Origin: JAOPZW01 sp963851295
Lineage (GTDB): Bacteria > Actinomycetota > Thermoleophilia > Solirubrobacterales > Solirubrobacteraceae
Reading direction: 5' to 3'
NCBI GenBank assembly: GCA_963851295.1
Contig: CAWKOS010000010.1
Location: 62,001-126,000, forward strand
Length of the DNA: 64,000 bases
Shown here piece after piece: positions 48,430 through 56,862 of the stretch. Below the pieces are notes generated by a model. The model ran no database searches. It worked only from the letters and a program-made list of their open reading frames with translations, and was not told the DNA's origin. The stretch's first letter is position 1; each line of letters starts with the position of its first letter. The translations under genes and the position numbers were made by a program.

Positions 48430-49376
48430 GGCGGGCCGGAGGCCCGGGCGCGGCGCTGCTCGCCGCGGCGCTCGCCGGCGCCGCGCTCGCCGGCTGCGGC
48501 GGCGGCGCAGGCCACGCCGCCTCCGCTCCCCCATCCGCTACGAGCTCCGCTCCGGCGACGCGCCCCGCCACGCGCGCCCCGGCCCTGTGCGGCGCCCTGC
48601 GCATGCGCGTGACGGGACGCGTCGCCGACCCGACCGCCGACGAGCTCAGCGGCCTCGTGCGCAGCCGCACGCAGGCCGACCTGCTCTGGAGCCACGACGA
48701 CTCGGGCGCGGGCCCGGTGCTCTACGGGCTGCGCCGCGACGGACGCGTGGCCACGCGCCCGACGGTCACGGGAGCCGAGGCGACCGACTGGGAGGACATC
48801 GCGGCCGGGCCGGGCCCGGGCGGTGACGCGCTGCTCTACGTCGGCGACATCGGCGACAACGCCGCCCGGCGCTCGTCGATCGACGTCTACCGGGTCCCCG
48901 AGCCCGCGGTCGGCGCCGCCGCCACGGCGCCCGCGGCGCGCCTGCGCCTGCGCTACCCCGACGGGCCCCACGACGCCGAGGCCCTGCTCGTCGACCCGCT
49001 GCGCGGCGACCTCGTCATCGTCACCAAGGTCATCGGCGTCGCGCGCGCCTACCGCGCCTCCGCGCGGCGCCCGGCCGGCTCGCTGACGACGCTGCGCAAG
49101 GGCCCGCCCATCGACCTCACGCTCGTCACGGCGGGCGACGTGAGCGCGGACGGGCGGATCGTCGTGCTGCGCAGCTACGAGCGCCTCGCTGTGTGGGTCC
49201 GCCACGGGCGCGAGCCGCTGACGACCACGCTGGCGCGCAGGCCCTGCCTCTCGCCCACCTCGCTGCTGGGCGAGGGCCAGGGCGAGGCGGTCGCCCTGGA
49301 CCGCCACGGGACCAGCTTCCTGACCGTCGCCGAGGGCAGCCCAGCAGTCCTGCGCCGCTACGCTCCGAGGCGGTGA
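48426..49376 (+). CDS. lipoprotein, probable CTG start, unknown function
   Basis: About 316 residues. A lipobox LAGC follows a hydrophobic run (PGAALLAAALAGAALAGC), so it is membrane-anchored by lipid. The mature part is beta-rich (ADLLWSHDDSGAGPVLYGLR, DWEDIAAGPG, LLYVGDIGDNAARR), resembling beta-propeller-like secreted proteins that bind no known ligand. CTG 48426, in the form CTGA over the preceding stop and 3 nt after AGGA, gives a normal signal peptide. GTG 48375 is the alternative with an overlong Arg-rich start. Confidence 0.7.
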   Translation: MRRAGGPGAALLAAALAGAALAGCGGGAGHAASAPPSATSSAPATRPATRAPALCGALRMRVTGRVADPTADELSGLVRSRTQADLLWSHDDSGAGPVLYGLRRDGRVATRPTVTGAEATDWEDIAAGPGPGGDALLYVGDIGDNAARRSSIDVYRVPEPAVGAAATAPAARLRLRYPDGPHDAEALLVDPLRGDLVIVTKVIGVARAYRASARRPAGSLTTLRKGPPIDLTLVTAGDVSADGRIVVLRSYERLAVWVRHGREPLTTTLARRPCLSPTSLLGEGQGEAVALDRHGTSFLTVAEGSPAVLRRYAPRR

Positions 49377-49870
49377 CCTCACGATGCAAGACCACAGCCG
49401 CGCTCGCCGCATGCGTCCTCGCCACCGGGGCGGGCGGCGTCGCGCGCGCCCAGACCAGCCACGAGGGCTGGCCCGAGATCGACGGCGTCCTGAAGATCAA
49501 CAAGAACGACGGCAACGACACGCTGCGCGGGACCTCGCGCAGCGACGAGCTGCTCGGCGGCCACGACTCCGACACGCTCTGGGGCCGCGACAGCGCCGAC
49601 GTCCTGTGGGGCGACTACAAGCCCTCCGGCCAGGGCACGGCCCAGGTCGACCACATGTACGGCGGGGCCGGCAACGACTTCATCTACGCCAGCCACGGGC
49701 GCAACGTCATCGCCGCGGGCGCGGGCAACGACACGATCCACGCCCACTTCGGCCGCGGCAGCATCGACTGCGGCGGCGGCAGGGACACGCTCTTCATCAG
49801 CCACCGCAGCAAGCCGGGCTACGCGATCAGCCACTGCGAGACGATCAGCTTCAAGACGATCGGCCACTGA
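49373..49870 (+). CDS. secreted RTX-type calcium-binding repeat protein
   Basis: A 165-residue exported protein: signal peptide TTAALAACVLATGAGGVARA, then hemolysin-type repeats (NDGNDTLRGTSRSDELLGGH, DSADVLWGD, GGAGNDFIYASHG, GAGNDTIHAHFG) and a C-terminal ISHCETISFKTIG with two Cys probably disulfide-bonded. The GGxGxDx(L/I) repeats bind calcium in a parallel beta-roll. GTG 49373 overlaps the stop before it (GTGA), so it is in an operon with the lipoprotein. Confidence 0.83.
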   Translation: MTSRCKTTAALAACVLATGAGGVARAQTSHEGWPEIDGVLKINKNDGNDTLRGTSRSDELLGGHDSDTLWGRDSADVLWGDYKPSGQGTAQVDHMYGGAGNDFIYASHGRNVIAAGAGNDTIHAHFGRGSIDCGGGRDTLFISHRSKPGYAISHCETISFKTIGH

Positions 49871-49873
49871 CCC

Positions 49874-50818
49874 ATGCGCCTCGAGGGCATCCATCACATC
49901 ACCGCCATCACGGGCGACGCGCCGCGCAACGTCGACTTCTACACGCGCGTCCTCGGCCTGCGGCTCGTGGCCAAGACGGTCAACCAGGACGACCCGAGCG
50001 TCTACCACCTCTTCTACGCCGACGAGCGCGGGCGCCCGGGCGCCGAGCTGACCTTCTTCGAGTACCCGCGGGCGATCCCCGGCCGCGCGGGCGCGGGCAT
50101 GGTGCACCGGATCGTCTCGCGCGTGGGCTCCGAGGACGCGCTCGCCTTCTGGGCCGACCGTCTCGGCGCCGAGGGCGTCGCGTACGAGCGCGCCGAGGGC
50201 GCCCTGCGCTTCGCCGACCCCGAGGGCCTCGGGCACGAGCTCGCCGTGCGCCCGGACGTCGACACGCCGCTCGCCGCCGACCATCCTGAGGTGCCGGCCG
50301 AGCACGCGCTGCAGGGCTTCGACGCGGTGCGCGCCTACAGCGCCCAGCCCGCCTCCAGCGGGGCCGTGCTCGAGCGCCTGCTCGGCGCCACGGCGCTCGG
50401 CGACGATGCGTGGGAGCTGCGCGGCGAGGTCCGCGGCGGGGTCATCGCCTACGACGAGCCGCCCGCCGAGCCCGGTCGCCAGAGCGCGGGCACCGTCCAC
50501 CACGTCGCCTGGGGCACGACCGTCGCCGAGCACCCCCGCTGGGAGGAGCGCCTGCGCGGGGCGGGCGTGCAGACCTCGGGCATCGTCGACCGCCACTACT
50601 TCCACTCGATCTACTTCCGCGAGCCCAGCGGCGTGCTCTTCGAGATCGCCGACGACGGCCCCGGCTTCACCGTCGACGGCTACACGCTCGAGCAGCTCGG
50701 ATCGGCGGTCATCCTCCCGCCACGGCTCGAGGCCGACCGCGAGCGCATCGAGGCGATCCTCACCCCGCTGCCCGACCCGCGGGCCGGCTGGCCCCAGGTG
50801 CCGGGCGTTTCCCGCTAG
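49874..50818 (+). CDS. ring-cleaving dioxygenase-like VOC protein (MhqO type)
   Basis: A 314-residue protein of two vicinal-oxygen-chelate modules: IHHITAITGDAPRNVDFYTRV, TFFEYPRAIPGRAGAGMVHRI and ALRFADPEGLGHEL in the first; VHHVAWGTTVAEHPRWEERL and SIYFREPSGVLFEIADDGPG in the second. The His-His-Glu metal set is complete. MhqO/YkcA-type proteins are linked to hydroquinone/quinone stress. It follows the RTX gene by 3 bp, so operon membership is possible though functionally odd. Confidence 0.88.
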   Translation: MRLEGIHHITAITGDAPRNVDFYTRVLGLRLVAKTVNQDDPSVYHLFYADERGRPGAELTFFEYPRAIPGRAGAGMVHRIVSRVGSEDALAFWADRLGAEGVAYERAEGALRFADPEGLGHELAVRPDVDTPLAADHPEVPAEHALQGFDAVRAYSAQPASSGAVLERLLGATALGDDAWELRGEVRGGVIAYDEPPAEPGRQSAGTVHHVAWGTTVAEHPRWEERLRGAGVQTSGIVDRHYFHSIYFREPSGVLFEIADDGPGFTVDGYTLEQLGSAVILPPRLEADRERIEAILTPLPDPRAGWPQVPGVSR

Positions 50819-51052
50819 CCTCTGCGGTCCGGCGGATCGCCTACTCGATCAGGAAGCCCTTCCGGGGCTCCCAGCTGGGTACCGCGCCGGCCTCGTGCCG
50901 GCGGCCCGCCCCGGTGATCGGGAGTGTCGACGCCACCCAGGCAATGACACGAAGTCCTGGGACGTAGTAGTTCAGCGGCGATCCATGACCGGGCGGCGCC
51001 GGGCGAGCTTTCGGGCTCGCCCGGCGATTTCCGCCCTCGCGTGCGGCAACCC
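50819..51052. other. 234-bp convergent intergenic region
   Basis: No ORF with coding character is seen. A stretch near 50957-50990 (GTAGTTCAGCGGCGATCC) resembles part of a tRNA D-arm, but no matching acceptor, anticodon or T arm is present. The region ends in the terminator hairpin at 50998-51025. Confidence 0.5.
50998..51025. terminator. bidirectional hairpin terminator
   Basis: GCCGGGCGAGC (50998-51008) and GCTCGCCCGGC (51015-51025) form a perfect 11-bp stem with a TTTCGG loop, followed by GATTT on the plus strand. It lies between the convergent dioxygenase and 66-residue genes. Confidence 0.6.
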
Positions 51053-51253
51053 TCAGGCCGCGCGTGGAATCGCGCGCTCGGGCTCGATGCCGCCCTCGCC
51101 GTCGAGCGCGGTGAGCGACACCGTCCGCCCGTCGCGGTGCACCTCGACGATGACGCCCCAGGGCCGCTGATGGACCCGGACGTGGGCGCCGGGCCAGCGC
51201 CGGCGCAGGCGGACGATCAACCTCGCCTGGTCGGTGGTGAGCTCGATCGCCAT
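51053..51253 (-). CDS. hypothetical 66-residue protein
   Basis: A small soluble protein: MAIELTTDQARLIVRLRRRW, then VRVHQRPWGVIVEVHRDGRTVSL and a short tail. It may form a helix followed by a beta hairpin. No family is recognised. The convergent terminator downstream and the spacing from its neighbours support a real transcription unit. Confidence 0.5.
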   Translation of the reverse strand: MAIELTTDQARLIVRLRRRWPGAHVRVHQRPWGVIVEVHRDGRTVSLTALDGEGGIEPERAIPRAA

Positions 51254-51328
51254 GCAGGCAGTGTCGCCCGCGACGCTGAAGGCGTTACGAAGGCTCGCTC
51301 AAGCGCAGCTCAAGATGTCGGAGCGCGA

Positions 51329-51493
51329 TCAGCGCACGAGGATGACGACGATCAGGATCAGGACCACGATCCCGATCGCCCCGGCCACGAGGGCCGGCGG
51401 GCGCTGCGTGCGCCAGAACTCGGGCTTGGCCCGATCGCGCGTGTAGTGGCCCTCGGGCGGCGTGCCGACCCAGTCGTCGTCGTCGTCGCTCAT
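51329..51493 (-). CDS. small tail-anchored membrane protein
   Basis: A 54-residue protein: acidic N-terminus (MSDDDDDWVGTPPEGHY), basic middle and a C-terminal membrane helix (ALVAGAIGIVVLILIVVILV). The ATG overlaps the stop of the ohr-like gene by 3-4 bp (ATGA), so it was probably its operon partner. Function unknown. Confidence 0.6.
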   Translation of the reverse strand: MSDDDDDWVGTPPEGHYTRDRAKPEFWRTQRPPALVAGAIGIVVLILIVVILVR

Positions 51494-51937
51494 CCGTGCT
51501 CGACCGTCCGGCCGTTCGCGGTGAGGCCGACGTCGATGTTCCCGCGCGTGGCGTTGGAGTACGGGCACACCTGGTGGGCGGCCCTCACGATCTCGACGGC
51601 CTGCTCGGGGTCGCCGATCGAGGGGAGCGTCACGTCGAGGGTGACGGCGACGGTATACGTGCGCTCCTCGCCGGGGATGAGGCTGACGCTCGGAGTCGAT
51701 GGCCGCGTCGCCGAGGTCGACCTTGATGCGCCGGCCGACCGCGCCGAGGGCGCCCTCGAAGCAGGCGGCGTAGCCGATCGCGAAGAGCTGCTCGGGATTG
51801 GTGCCGTCGCCCTCGCCGCCCATCTCCTTGGGGCGTCGCAGGTCGACCTCGAGCATGCCGTCGTCGGTCCTGCCGTGGCCGGCCACGCGGCCGCCGATGA
51901 CGTGGGCGCGGGCGGTGTAGATCGGCTCTCTCGCCAT
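51490..51937 (-). pseudogene. ohr: organic hydroperoxide resistance protein (Ohr/OsmC) with +1 frameshift
   Basis: Two overlapping frames together make one complete Ohr of about 148 residues. The first (from ATG 51937) reads TARAHVIGGRVAGHGRTDDG to the peroxidatic Cys59 in GYAACFEGALG. The second carries VSLIPGEERTYTVAV and the resolving Cys in VCPYSNATRGNIDV. Removing one base near 51691 (GACTCC-G-AGCGTC on the minus strand) restores the frame. As it stands the product would lose the second Cys. It is either a recent mutation or a sequencing/assembly error. Confidence 0.82.
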
Positions 51938-51947
51938 GCCCCTGACC

Positions 51948-52848
51948 CTACCGATCGCCTGCGCCCGTCCTCATGAGCTCGCGCACGCGCGCCACGTCGT
52001 AGGTCCACGGCTCCGTCGTCGCGATGAACGCGCTCACCGCGGCGACGAACCCGGCCGGGTCCTCGAGCTGCGGGAAGTGCCCGGCGCCCTCGATCTCGAG
52101 CATCTCGCTCCCGGGGACGACCGCATGCGCGCGGCGGCCGTGGCCGACGGGGATGATCGGGTCGCGCTCGCCCCAGACGATGAGCAGCGGCAGGTCGGCC
52201 GCCAGATAGAGGCGGTCGAGGGCGCTGACGCGCTGGCCGCCGGGGCCGACGACCGCGCGCAGGGTGTCGAGGAAGGCCTGGCGCGCCTCGCGGTCGCCGA
52301 GGTCGGCCATCCCGCGGCGCATCTCGGCCGCATCGTGGCCCGTGCCGACGCCGACGCGCGCGAGCGACCCGCCCGACCTTGGCGCCCACGCCGCCGGCGG
52401 CCCCCGCGATGACGGGCAGGACCCACTCCGAGCCGGGCAGCGTCGCCGCGCGCAGCAGCGGGCTGACGCTGTGGCCCAGGCCGCCGCTGGAGACGAGCAC
52501 CAGGCGCTCGCACATCTCGGGGTACTGGTAGGCGAACTGCATCGCCACGCCGCCGCCGAGCGAGTGGCCGACGATCGTGACGCGCTCGACGTCGATCACT
52601 TGCAGCAGGTCGCGCACCCCGCTGGCGAAGGCGCCCAGCGAGTAGTCGCCGCGCGGCTTGGCCGAGGCGCCGTGGCCGAGGAGGTCGGGCGCGATGACGT
52701 CGTGGCCCTCCGCCAGCGGACCCGCCACGGGCTCCCAGGTCAGCGAGCTGGAGCCGATCCCGTGCAGCAGGACGACGGCGGGTCCCTCGCCGTCGCGGGA
52801 GTAGTTGACGGCGTGGCCATGCAGGACGGCGGTGCGCGTGGAGAGCAT
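51948..52848 (-). pseudogene. alpha/beta hydrolase with +1 frameshift
   Basis: The N-terminal part (from 52848) has VLLHGIGSSSLTWEPVAGPL, DLLGHGASAKPRG and the nucleophile elbow IVGHSLGGGVAMQF. The C-terminal part, in another frame, has LLIVWGERDPIIPVGH (Asp) and EGAGHFPQLEDPAGF (His). The frames join if one base is removed in the run near 52368-52377 (AAGGTCGGGCGGGTC on the minus strand). Together they give about 299 residues, a normal hydrolase. TAGTGT lies 7 nt before ATG 52848. The gap to the ohr start is 10 bp, so this gene and ohr form one operon, both broken. Confidence 0.8.
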
Positions 52849-52920
52849 GCGCACGACACTACCCACGAAGCACCGAAATCTTGCCGCAAGAGTGTTGCCG
52901 CGCAGCCGTTCTCAGCCGTC

Positions 52921-53244
52921 ATGCGACGCCTGTTCGACTCCGCCATCGGCCGCGACCTGCGGCACTGCCCCACCTGCCGGCGGCCGTTCGTCGCGCCGGT
53001 CGAGATCCTGGCCTCCCACGAGGACGGCAACCACGTCGTCGAGCTTGGCTGCGCGAACTGCGGCTGGTGGGCCATCCAGCTCCACGCGGGCCAGCGCCTG
53101 AGCGCGCTCGACGAGGCCCTGGACCGCGACACCGCCCAGATCGAGGCCGCCGCCGCGGCCCTGGCGCTGACGCTCGAGCTCGAGCGCATCGACCGCTTCG
53201 CCGAGGCGCTGCACGCCGGGCACATCCTGCCCGAGGACTTCTAG
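52921..53244 (+). CDS. double CxxC zinc-ribbon-like protein, unknown
   Basis: A 107-residue protein. Two CxxC pairs, HCPTCRRPF (about 16-24) and GCANCGWWA (about 43-51), make a zinc-ribbon; the C-terminal half is a long amphipathic helix (ALDRDTAQIEAAAAALALTLELERIDRFAEAL). No family is recognised. The ATG at 52921 is the only sensible start. The 3' end overlaps the convergent transporter gene by 4 bp. Confidence 0.68.
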   Translation: MRRLFDSAIGRDLRHCPTCRRPFVAPVEILASHEDGNHVVELGCANCGWWAIQLHAGQRLSALDEALDRDTAQIEAAAAALALTLELERIDRFAEALHAGHILPEDF

Positions 53245-54323
53245 GGCTCGGGCAGCGGCTGCGCGCGCGCCGCCTGGCGGAACTGCCACCACTCGAGCGC
53301 GGCGATCTGCAGCGACGCCGCGAAGGGGATCGCCAGCAGGGCGCCGGGGACGCCGAACAGCGTCGAGCCGAAGAGGACCGAGACGAGGACCACGAACGGG
53401 TTGAGGTCGACCGCGCGGCGCTGGATCTGCGGCTGGATGACGGTGTTCTCGAGCTGCTGGTAGACGATCGCCCAGATGACCCAGATGATCGTGTCGAGCG
53501 GGAAGTCGGCGAACAGGGTGACGATCGCGACCAGCACGGCGGCGATGGTGGCGCCGATGAGCGGGATGAGGTCGGCGAAGCCGACGAGCACCGCCAGCGG
53601 ACCGGCGAACGGGATCCCCAGGATCTTCATGACGGCGAAGCTCGTGATCCCGGCGATCGTGGCCTGGGCGATGGCGCCGCCGACGTAGTTGCCGACGGCC
53701 GTCGCGATGCGGTCGACGGCGCGCTCGAGGCGCTCGGCCTCGTGCGCGGGGCGCAGCTGGATCGCCCGGTGCACCCAGCCGCGGCCGTTGGAGACCATGA
53801 AGATCGAGAGGATGAGGATCGTCAGCCCCGCGAAGATCGAGTTGACGACGCCCACGCCGATGTCGGTCAGCGTCCCGGCCGCGGTGCCGGCCTTCGAGGG
53901 CAGCTTCTTGGCCTCGTCCTCGAGCTTGGTGACGACGCCGTAGTCGGCCTCGAGCTTGCGCAGCCGCTTGTTCTTCTGCACGTAGTCGCTGGCCTGGGCG
54001 GCGTAGTCGGGGGCCTTGCGCGCGAGGTCGTTGACGCCGTTGACGATCGGCGGGACGAGGATCGCCGCGAGCAGGACCGGCACGAGCAGCAGCCCGAGGT
54101 AGGCGAGGAAGATCGCCAGCCCGCGGCGCATGTGACGGGCCAGCAGGTTCACCGGGCCGGACATCGCGACCGCCAGGAACGTCGCGATGACGATCCAGCT
54201 CAGCGGCTTGCGCAGCACGTAGAGCACGTAGAGCGTCAGCACGACGCCCACGATGATGAGAACGATGCGCAGGATGACCCGCGGGCTGATGTCGGCGGCG
54301 CGCATGCCGGGTCGCGCCATCAT
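53241..54323 (-). CDS. AI-2E family transporter (PerM/YdiK type)
   Basis: A 360-residue membrane protein with about eight spans in the AI-2E exporter pattern: LSWIVIATFLAVAMSGPVNLL, a soluble segment 90-165 (LARKAPDYAAQASDYVQKNKR), and the conserved GFADLIPLIGATIAAVLVAIV plus FVVLVSVLFGSTLFGVPGALLAIP. Members export small molecules or act in Na+/H+ exchange; the AI-2 role is shown for few. The start lies at tandem ATGs (54323 or 54320). It ends over the stop of the zinc-ribbon gene. Confidence 0.88.
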   Translation of the reverse strand: MMARPGMRAADISPRVILRIVLIIVGVVLTLYVLYVLRKPLSWIVIATFLAVAMSGPVNLLARHMRRGLAIFLAYLGLLLVPVLLAAILVPPIVNGVNDLARKAPDYAAQASDYVQKNKRLRKLEADYGVVTKLEDEAKKLPSKAGTAAGTLTDIGVGVVNSIFAGLTILILSIFMVSNGRGWVHRAIQLRPAHEAERLERAVDRIATAVGNYVGGAIAQATIAGITSFAVMKILGIPFAGPLAVLVGFADLIPLIGATIAAVLVAIVTLFADFPLDTIIWVIWAIVYQQLENTVIQPQIQRRAVDLNPFVVLVSVLFGSTLFGVPGALLAIPFAASLQIAALEWWQFRQAARAQPLPEP

Positions 54324-54361
54324 CGACGGCGTGCCGGACGGCAGGCCGCGAGGGCGCGCGC

Positions 54362-55570
54362 TCAGGCGGCGGTGAAGCGGACCGGCAGGCGGTCGAGGCC
54401 GTAGATGCCGGTGACGCCGCCGTAGACCGGCTCGCCGTCGAGCTGCAGGCGCTCGATGCGCTCGGCGAGGAAGCCGAGGCCCTCCTGCAGCTCGGCGCGC
54501 GCGAGGTTCGCGCCCAGGCAGTAGTGGATGCCGGCGCCGAAGGTCGTCAGGCGGGCGCCGTCGGCGCGCGCGATGTCGAAGCGGTCGGGCTCCTCGAGGC
54601 CGTCGCGGTTGGCCGTGCAGCTCGCGACGAGGACGACGGTGTCCTTGGGGAACGAGACGCCGTTGACCTCCATGTCCTCGATCACGATGCGCGCGGTGAA
54701 CGGCGTGATCGGCTCGTAGCGCAGCGCCTCCTCGACGGCGGCCGGAGCCAGCGACGGGTCGGCGTGCAGCGCCTCCCACTGCTCGGGGTGCTCGGCGAGC
54801 AGGCGGATGGCGTGGGCGAGCTGGGACTGCGTGGTGTCGACGCCGCCGATGAGGACGTTGAGGACGAGGTTGACGCACTCGACGTCGGAGAGGCGGTCGC
54901 CGTCGGCCTCGGCGGCCAGCAGCGTCGAGACGAGGTCGTCGCCGGGGTCGTCGCGGCGCGCGGCGAGCAGCGCGTCGGCGTAGTCGTAGAACTCGACCAC
55001 CGCCTCCTCGATGAGCTCGCGCTGGGTCATGAGCGCCTCGGCGTCGAACTGCTTCTGGATCCAGTTGGACCAGTGGTGCAGGCGCGGGGCGTCGGCGAGC
55101 GGCGCGCCCATCACGGTCGCGATGACGAGCGACGGGTAGGGCTTGGCGAAGGCCTCGACGAACTCGCAGCGCCCGTCGCCGCGGACGGCATCCCAGAGCT
55201 GCTCGAGGTAGGTGCGCATGAACGGCCGCCAGCGGTCGGCGGCGCGCGGCGTGAAGGCCGGGTTGACGAGGTTGCGCAGGCGCCGGTGGTCGTCGCCGTC
55301 GATGCAGAGGATGTTGCGGCGCAGCTCCTCGGCGAGCGGACCGCTCTCGATGCCGAAGAGCTCGGCGAGCTTGCGCCCCGGGAAGGTGGTGCAGCGGCTG
55401 CGCAGGAAGACCTCGGCGGCCTCACGCTCGAGGACCATGGCGCCGATCGGCGTCGCCGCCAGCCAGCCTTGCTCGCGCAGCTGGGCCATCCGCGGGTGGA
55501 AGGCGGGTCCGCGCAGCGCGGGATCGGTGTAGTCGAGGACCGGTAGGTCGAGCTCGGAGAGGAGCGTCAT
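54362..55570 (-). CDS. cytochrome P450
   Basis: A 402-residue soluble bacterial P450. Heme ligand loop FGAGIHYCLGANLAR, I-helix GGVDTTQSQ (acid-alcohol pair D-T), ExxR in VEEALRYEP, and the C-helix region CIDGDDHRRLRNLVNPAFTP. It belongs with class I, ferredoxin-fed enzymes; no ferredoxin or reductase is adjacent (the ferredoxin at 40613 is far away). Substrate unknown; no biosynthetic cluster surrounds it. TAGGTT lies 8 nt before the ATG. Confidence 0.92.
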   Translation of the reverse strand: MTLLSELDLPVLDYTDPALRGPAFHPRMAQLREQGWLAATPIGAMVLEREAAEVFLRSRCTTFPGRKLAELFGIESGPLAEELRRNILCIDGDDHRRLRNLVNPAFTPRAADRWRPFMRTYLEQLWDAVRGDGRCEFVEAFAKPYPSLVIATVMGAPLADAPRLHHWSNWIQKQFDAEALMTQRELIEEAVVEFYDYADALLAARRDDPGDDLVSTLLAAEADGDRLSDVECVNLVLNVLIGGVDTTQSQLAHAIRLLAEHPEQWEALHADPSLAPAAVEEALRYEPITPFTARIVIEDMEVNGVSFPKDTVVLVASCTANRDGLEEPDRFDIARADGARLTTFGAGIHYCLGANLARAELQEGLGFLAERIERLQLDGEPVYGGVTGIYGLDRLPVRFTAA

Positions 55571-55632
55571 CGCGCCGGAACCTATCGCCCCGGCCTGGTT
55601 CGCCTCGCCGATCGGCGGGCATAGAGCCGGCC

Positions 55633-56655
55633 ATGGACCGCGTCGATCTCGGGCCGCTGCGCGTCAGCCGCCTGTGCCTCGGAACCATGCTCATGGGCGG
55701 GCGCACGCCGCCCGACGACGCCGAGCGCATGCTCGACGCCTTCGTCGCCGCAGGCCACAACTTCCTCGACACGGCCGACACCTACGGCGACGGCACCTCC
55801 GAGCGCACGCTCGCCCCCTGGCTCGCGCGGCGCCGCGACGACGTCGTGCTCGCCACCAAGCTGCGCTTCGGAGTCTCCGACCCCGGCGGCGAGGGCCTGG
55901 CGCCCGATCGGGTCGCCAAGGCGTGCGACGCCTCGCTGCGCCGGTTGGGCGTCGACGTCATCGACCTCTACCAGGTGCACGCGCCCGATCCGGACGTCGA
56001 GCTCGAAGACACCCTCGGGGCGCTCGACGAGCTCGTGCGCGCGGGCAAGGTGCGGGCGCTCGGCGCCTCGAACTTCCCGGCCTGGCTGCTGACGTGGGCC
56101 GTGGCCGTGCAGGACCGCGAGGGCCTCTCTCCCTTCGTCTCGCTGCAGCCGCAGTACTCGCTCGTCGAGCGCTCGATCGAGACCGAGATCCTGCCCTTCT
56201 GCCGTGCGGCGGGGCTCGGCGTCCTGCCGTGGGGCCCGCTGGGCGCCGGCTTCCTGACCGGCCGCTACGGGCGCGACGAGCGCCCGCCCGCGGGCACCCG
56301 GATCGGCGACGCGAGCGAGGACCTCGAGGAGGCGCTGCACCGCCGTGGGACCGAGGCCAACTTCCGCGCCGTCGACGAGGCGGGCATGGTCGCCGAGGAG
56401 GTCGGCGCGAGCGTCGCGCAGGTCGCCCTCGCGTGGCTGCTCGCCCAGCCCGGCGTGACCGCCCCGATCATCGGCCCGCGCACGCCCGACCAGCTCGCCG
56501 ACCTCCTCCCCGCCGCGCAGCTCTCGCTTTCCGACGAGCAGGTGGCGCGCCTGGGGCGCTCGACGGCGCCGCCGCTCGGCTACCCGCTGCGGATGCTCGT
56601 CGAGCAGAGCGAGATCGACCTCGGGCGGGTTCGGCTGCGCCGCCCGGGCCGCTGA
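55633..56655 (+). CDS. aldo/keto reductase
   Basis: A 340-residue AKR: FLDTADTYGDGTSERTLAPWL, VVLATKLRFG, IDLYQVHAPD, GASNFPAWLLTW and the C-terminal VALAWLLAQPGVTAPIIGPRT. The catalytic Asp-Tyr-Lys-His set is intact. It is a paralogue of the AKR at 44987. It is divergent from the P450 with 62 bp between starts, a possible functional pair. A hairpin with T-tract lies at its 3' side. Confidence 0.88.
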   Translation: MDRVDLGPLRVSRLCLGTMLMGGRTPPDDAERMLDAFVAAGHNFLDTADTYGDGTSERTLAPWLARRRDDVVLATKLRFGVSDPGGEGLAPDRVAKACDASLRRLGVDVIDLYQVHAPDPDVELEDTLGALDELVRAGKVRALGASNFPAWLLTWAVAVQDREGLSPFVSLQPQYSLVERSIETEILPFCRAAGLGVLPWGPLGAGFLTGRYGRDERPPAGTRIGDASEDLEEALHRRGTEANFRAVDEAGMVAEEVGASVAQVALAWLLAQPGVTAPIIGPRTPDQLADLLPAAQLSLSDEQVARLGRSTAPPLGYPLRMLVEQSEIDLGRVRLRRPGR

Positions 56656-56678
56656 TTGCACATCGCTCGCGTGCAACG

Positions 56679-56702
56679 AATCCTGCAAGGAGCAGGGATT
56701 TT
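56679..56702 (+). terminator. hairpin terminator after the aldo/keto reductase
   Basis: AATCCTG (56679-56685) pairs with CAGGGATT (56693-56700, one bulged G), 7-nt loop, followed by TT then TTGGG. It lies 24 bp after the AKR stop and before the riboswitch leader of the next gene, so it separates the two transcripts. Confidence 0.5.
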
Positions 56703-56721
56703 GGGTGGTAGCGTCGACGGC

Positions 56722-56855
56722 CGTCGCGCCGAGTCGCCTTCCTCACGGGGGTGATCGGGGGAACCGTGGCGGACGCGTGGAGGCGTCCGCAGGGGCGAAT
56801 CGCCGCAGTACGGCGTAGCGCATCGCGCGAGCCCGACAGCTCACCTCGTAGGCGC
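56722..56855 (+). promoter_or_regulatory. cyclic-di-AMP riboswitch (ydaO/yuaA class)
   Basis: The leader of the wall hydrolase gene carries the conserved strings of the ydaO class in order: CGCGCCGAGTCGCC, CGGGGGAACCGTGG, GCAGGGGCGAATCGCCGC, then GCGAGCCCGACAGCTCACC followed by TCGTAGGCG. The last block is nearly invariant in actinobacterial members, which usually precede NlpC/P60 or resuscitation-factor genes. Known effect: c-di-AMP binding turns expression off. The start codon is 8 nt after its 3' end. A -10 (TAGCGT, 56709-56714) lies just upstream. Confidence 0.88.
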
Positions 56856-56862
56856 CTCACCG

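Noticed and set aside
50950..50995. A tRNA gene (GTAGTTCAGCGGC resembles a D-arm)
   Set aside because: No matching acceptor stem, anticodon arm or T-loop could be drawn around it.
51490..51937. Programmed +1 frameshift in ohr
   Set aside because: No slippery run or stop codon at the shift site and a similar error in the next gene; mutation or sequencing error is simpler.
54362..56655. A natural-product biosynthetic cluster around the P450
   Set aside because: Only a P450 and an aldo/keto reductase; no core synthase, carrier protein, tailoring set or resistance gene.
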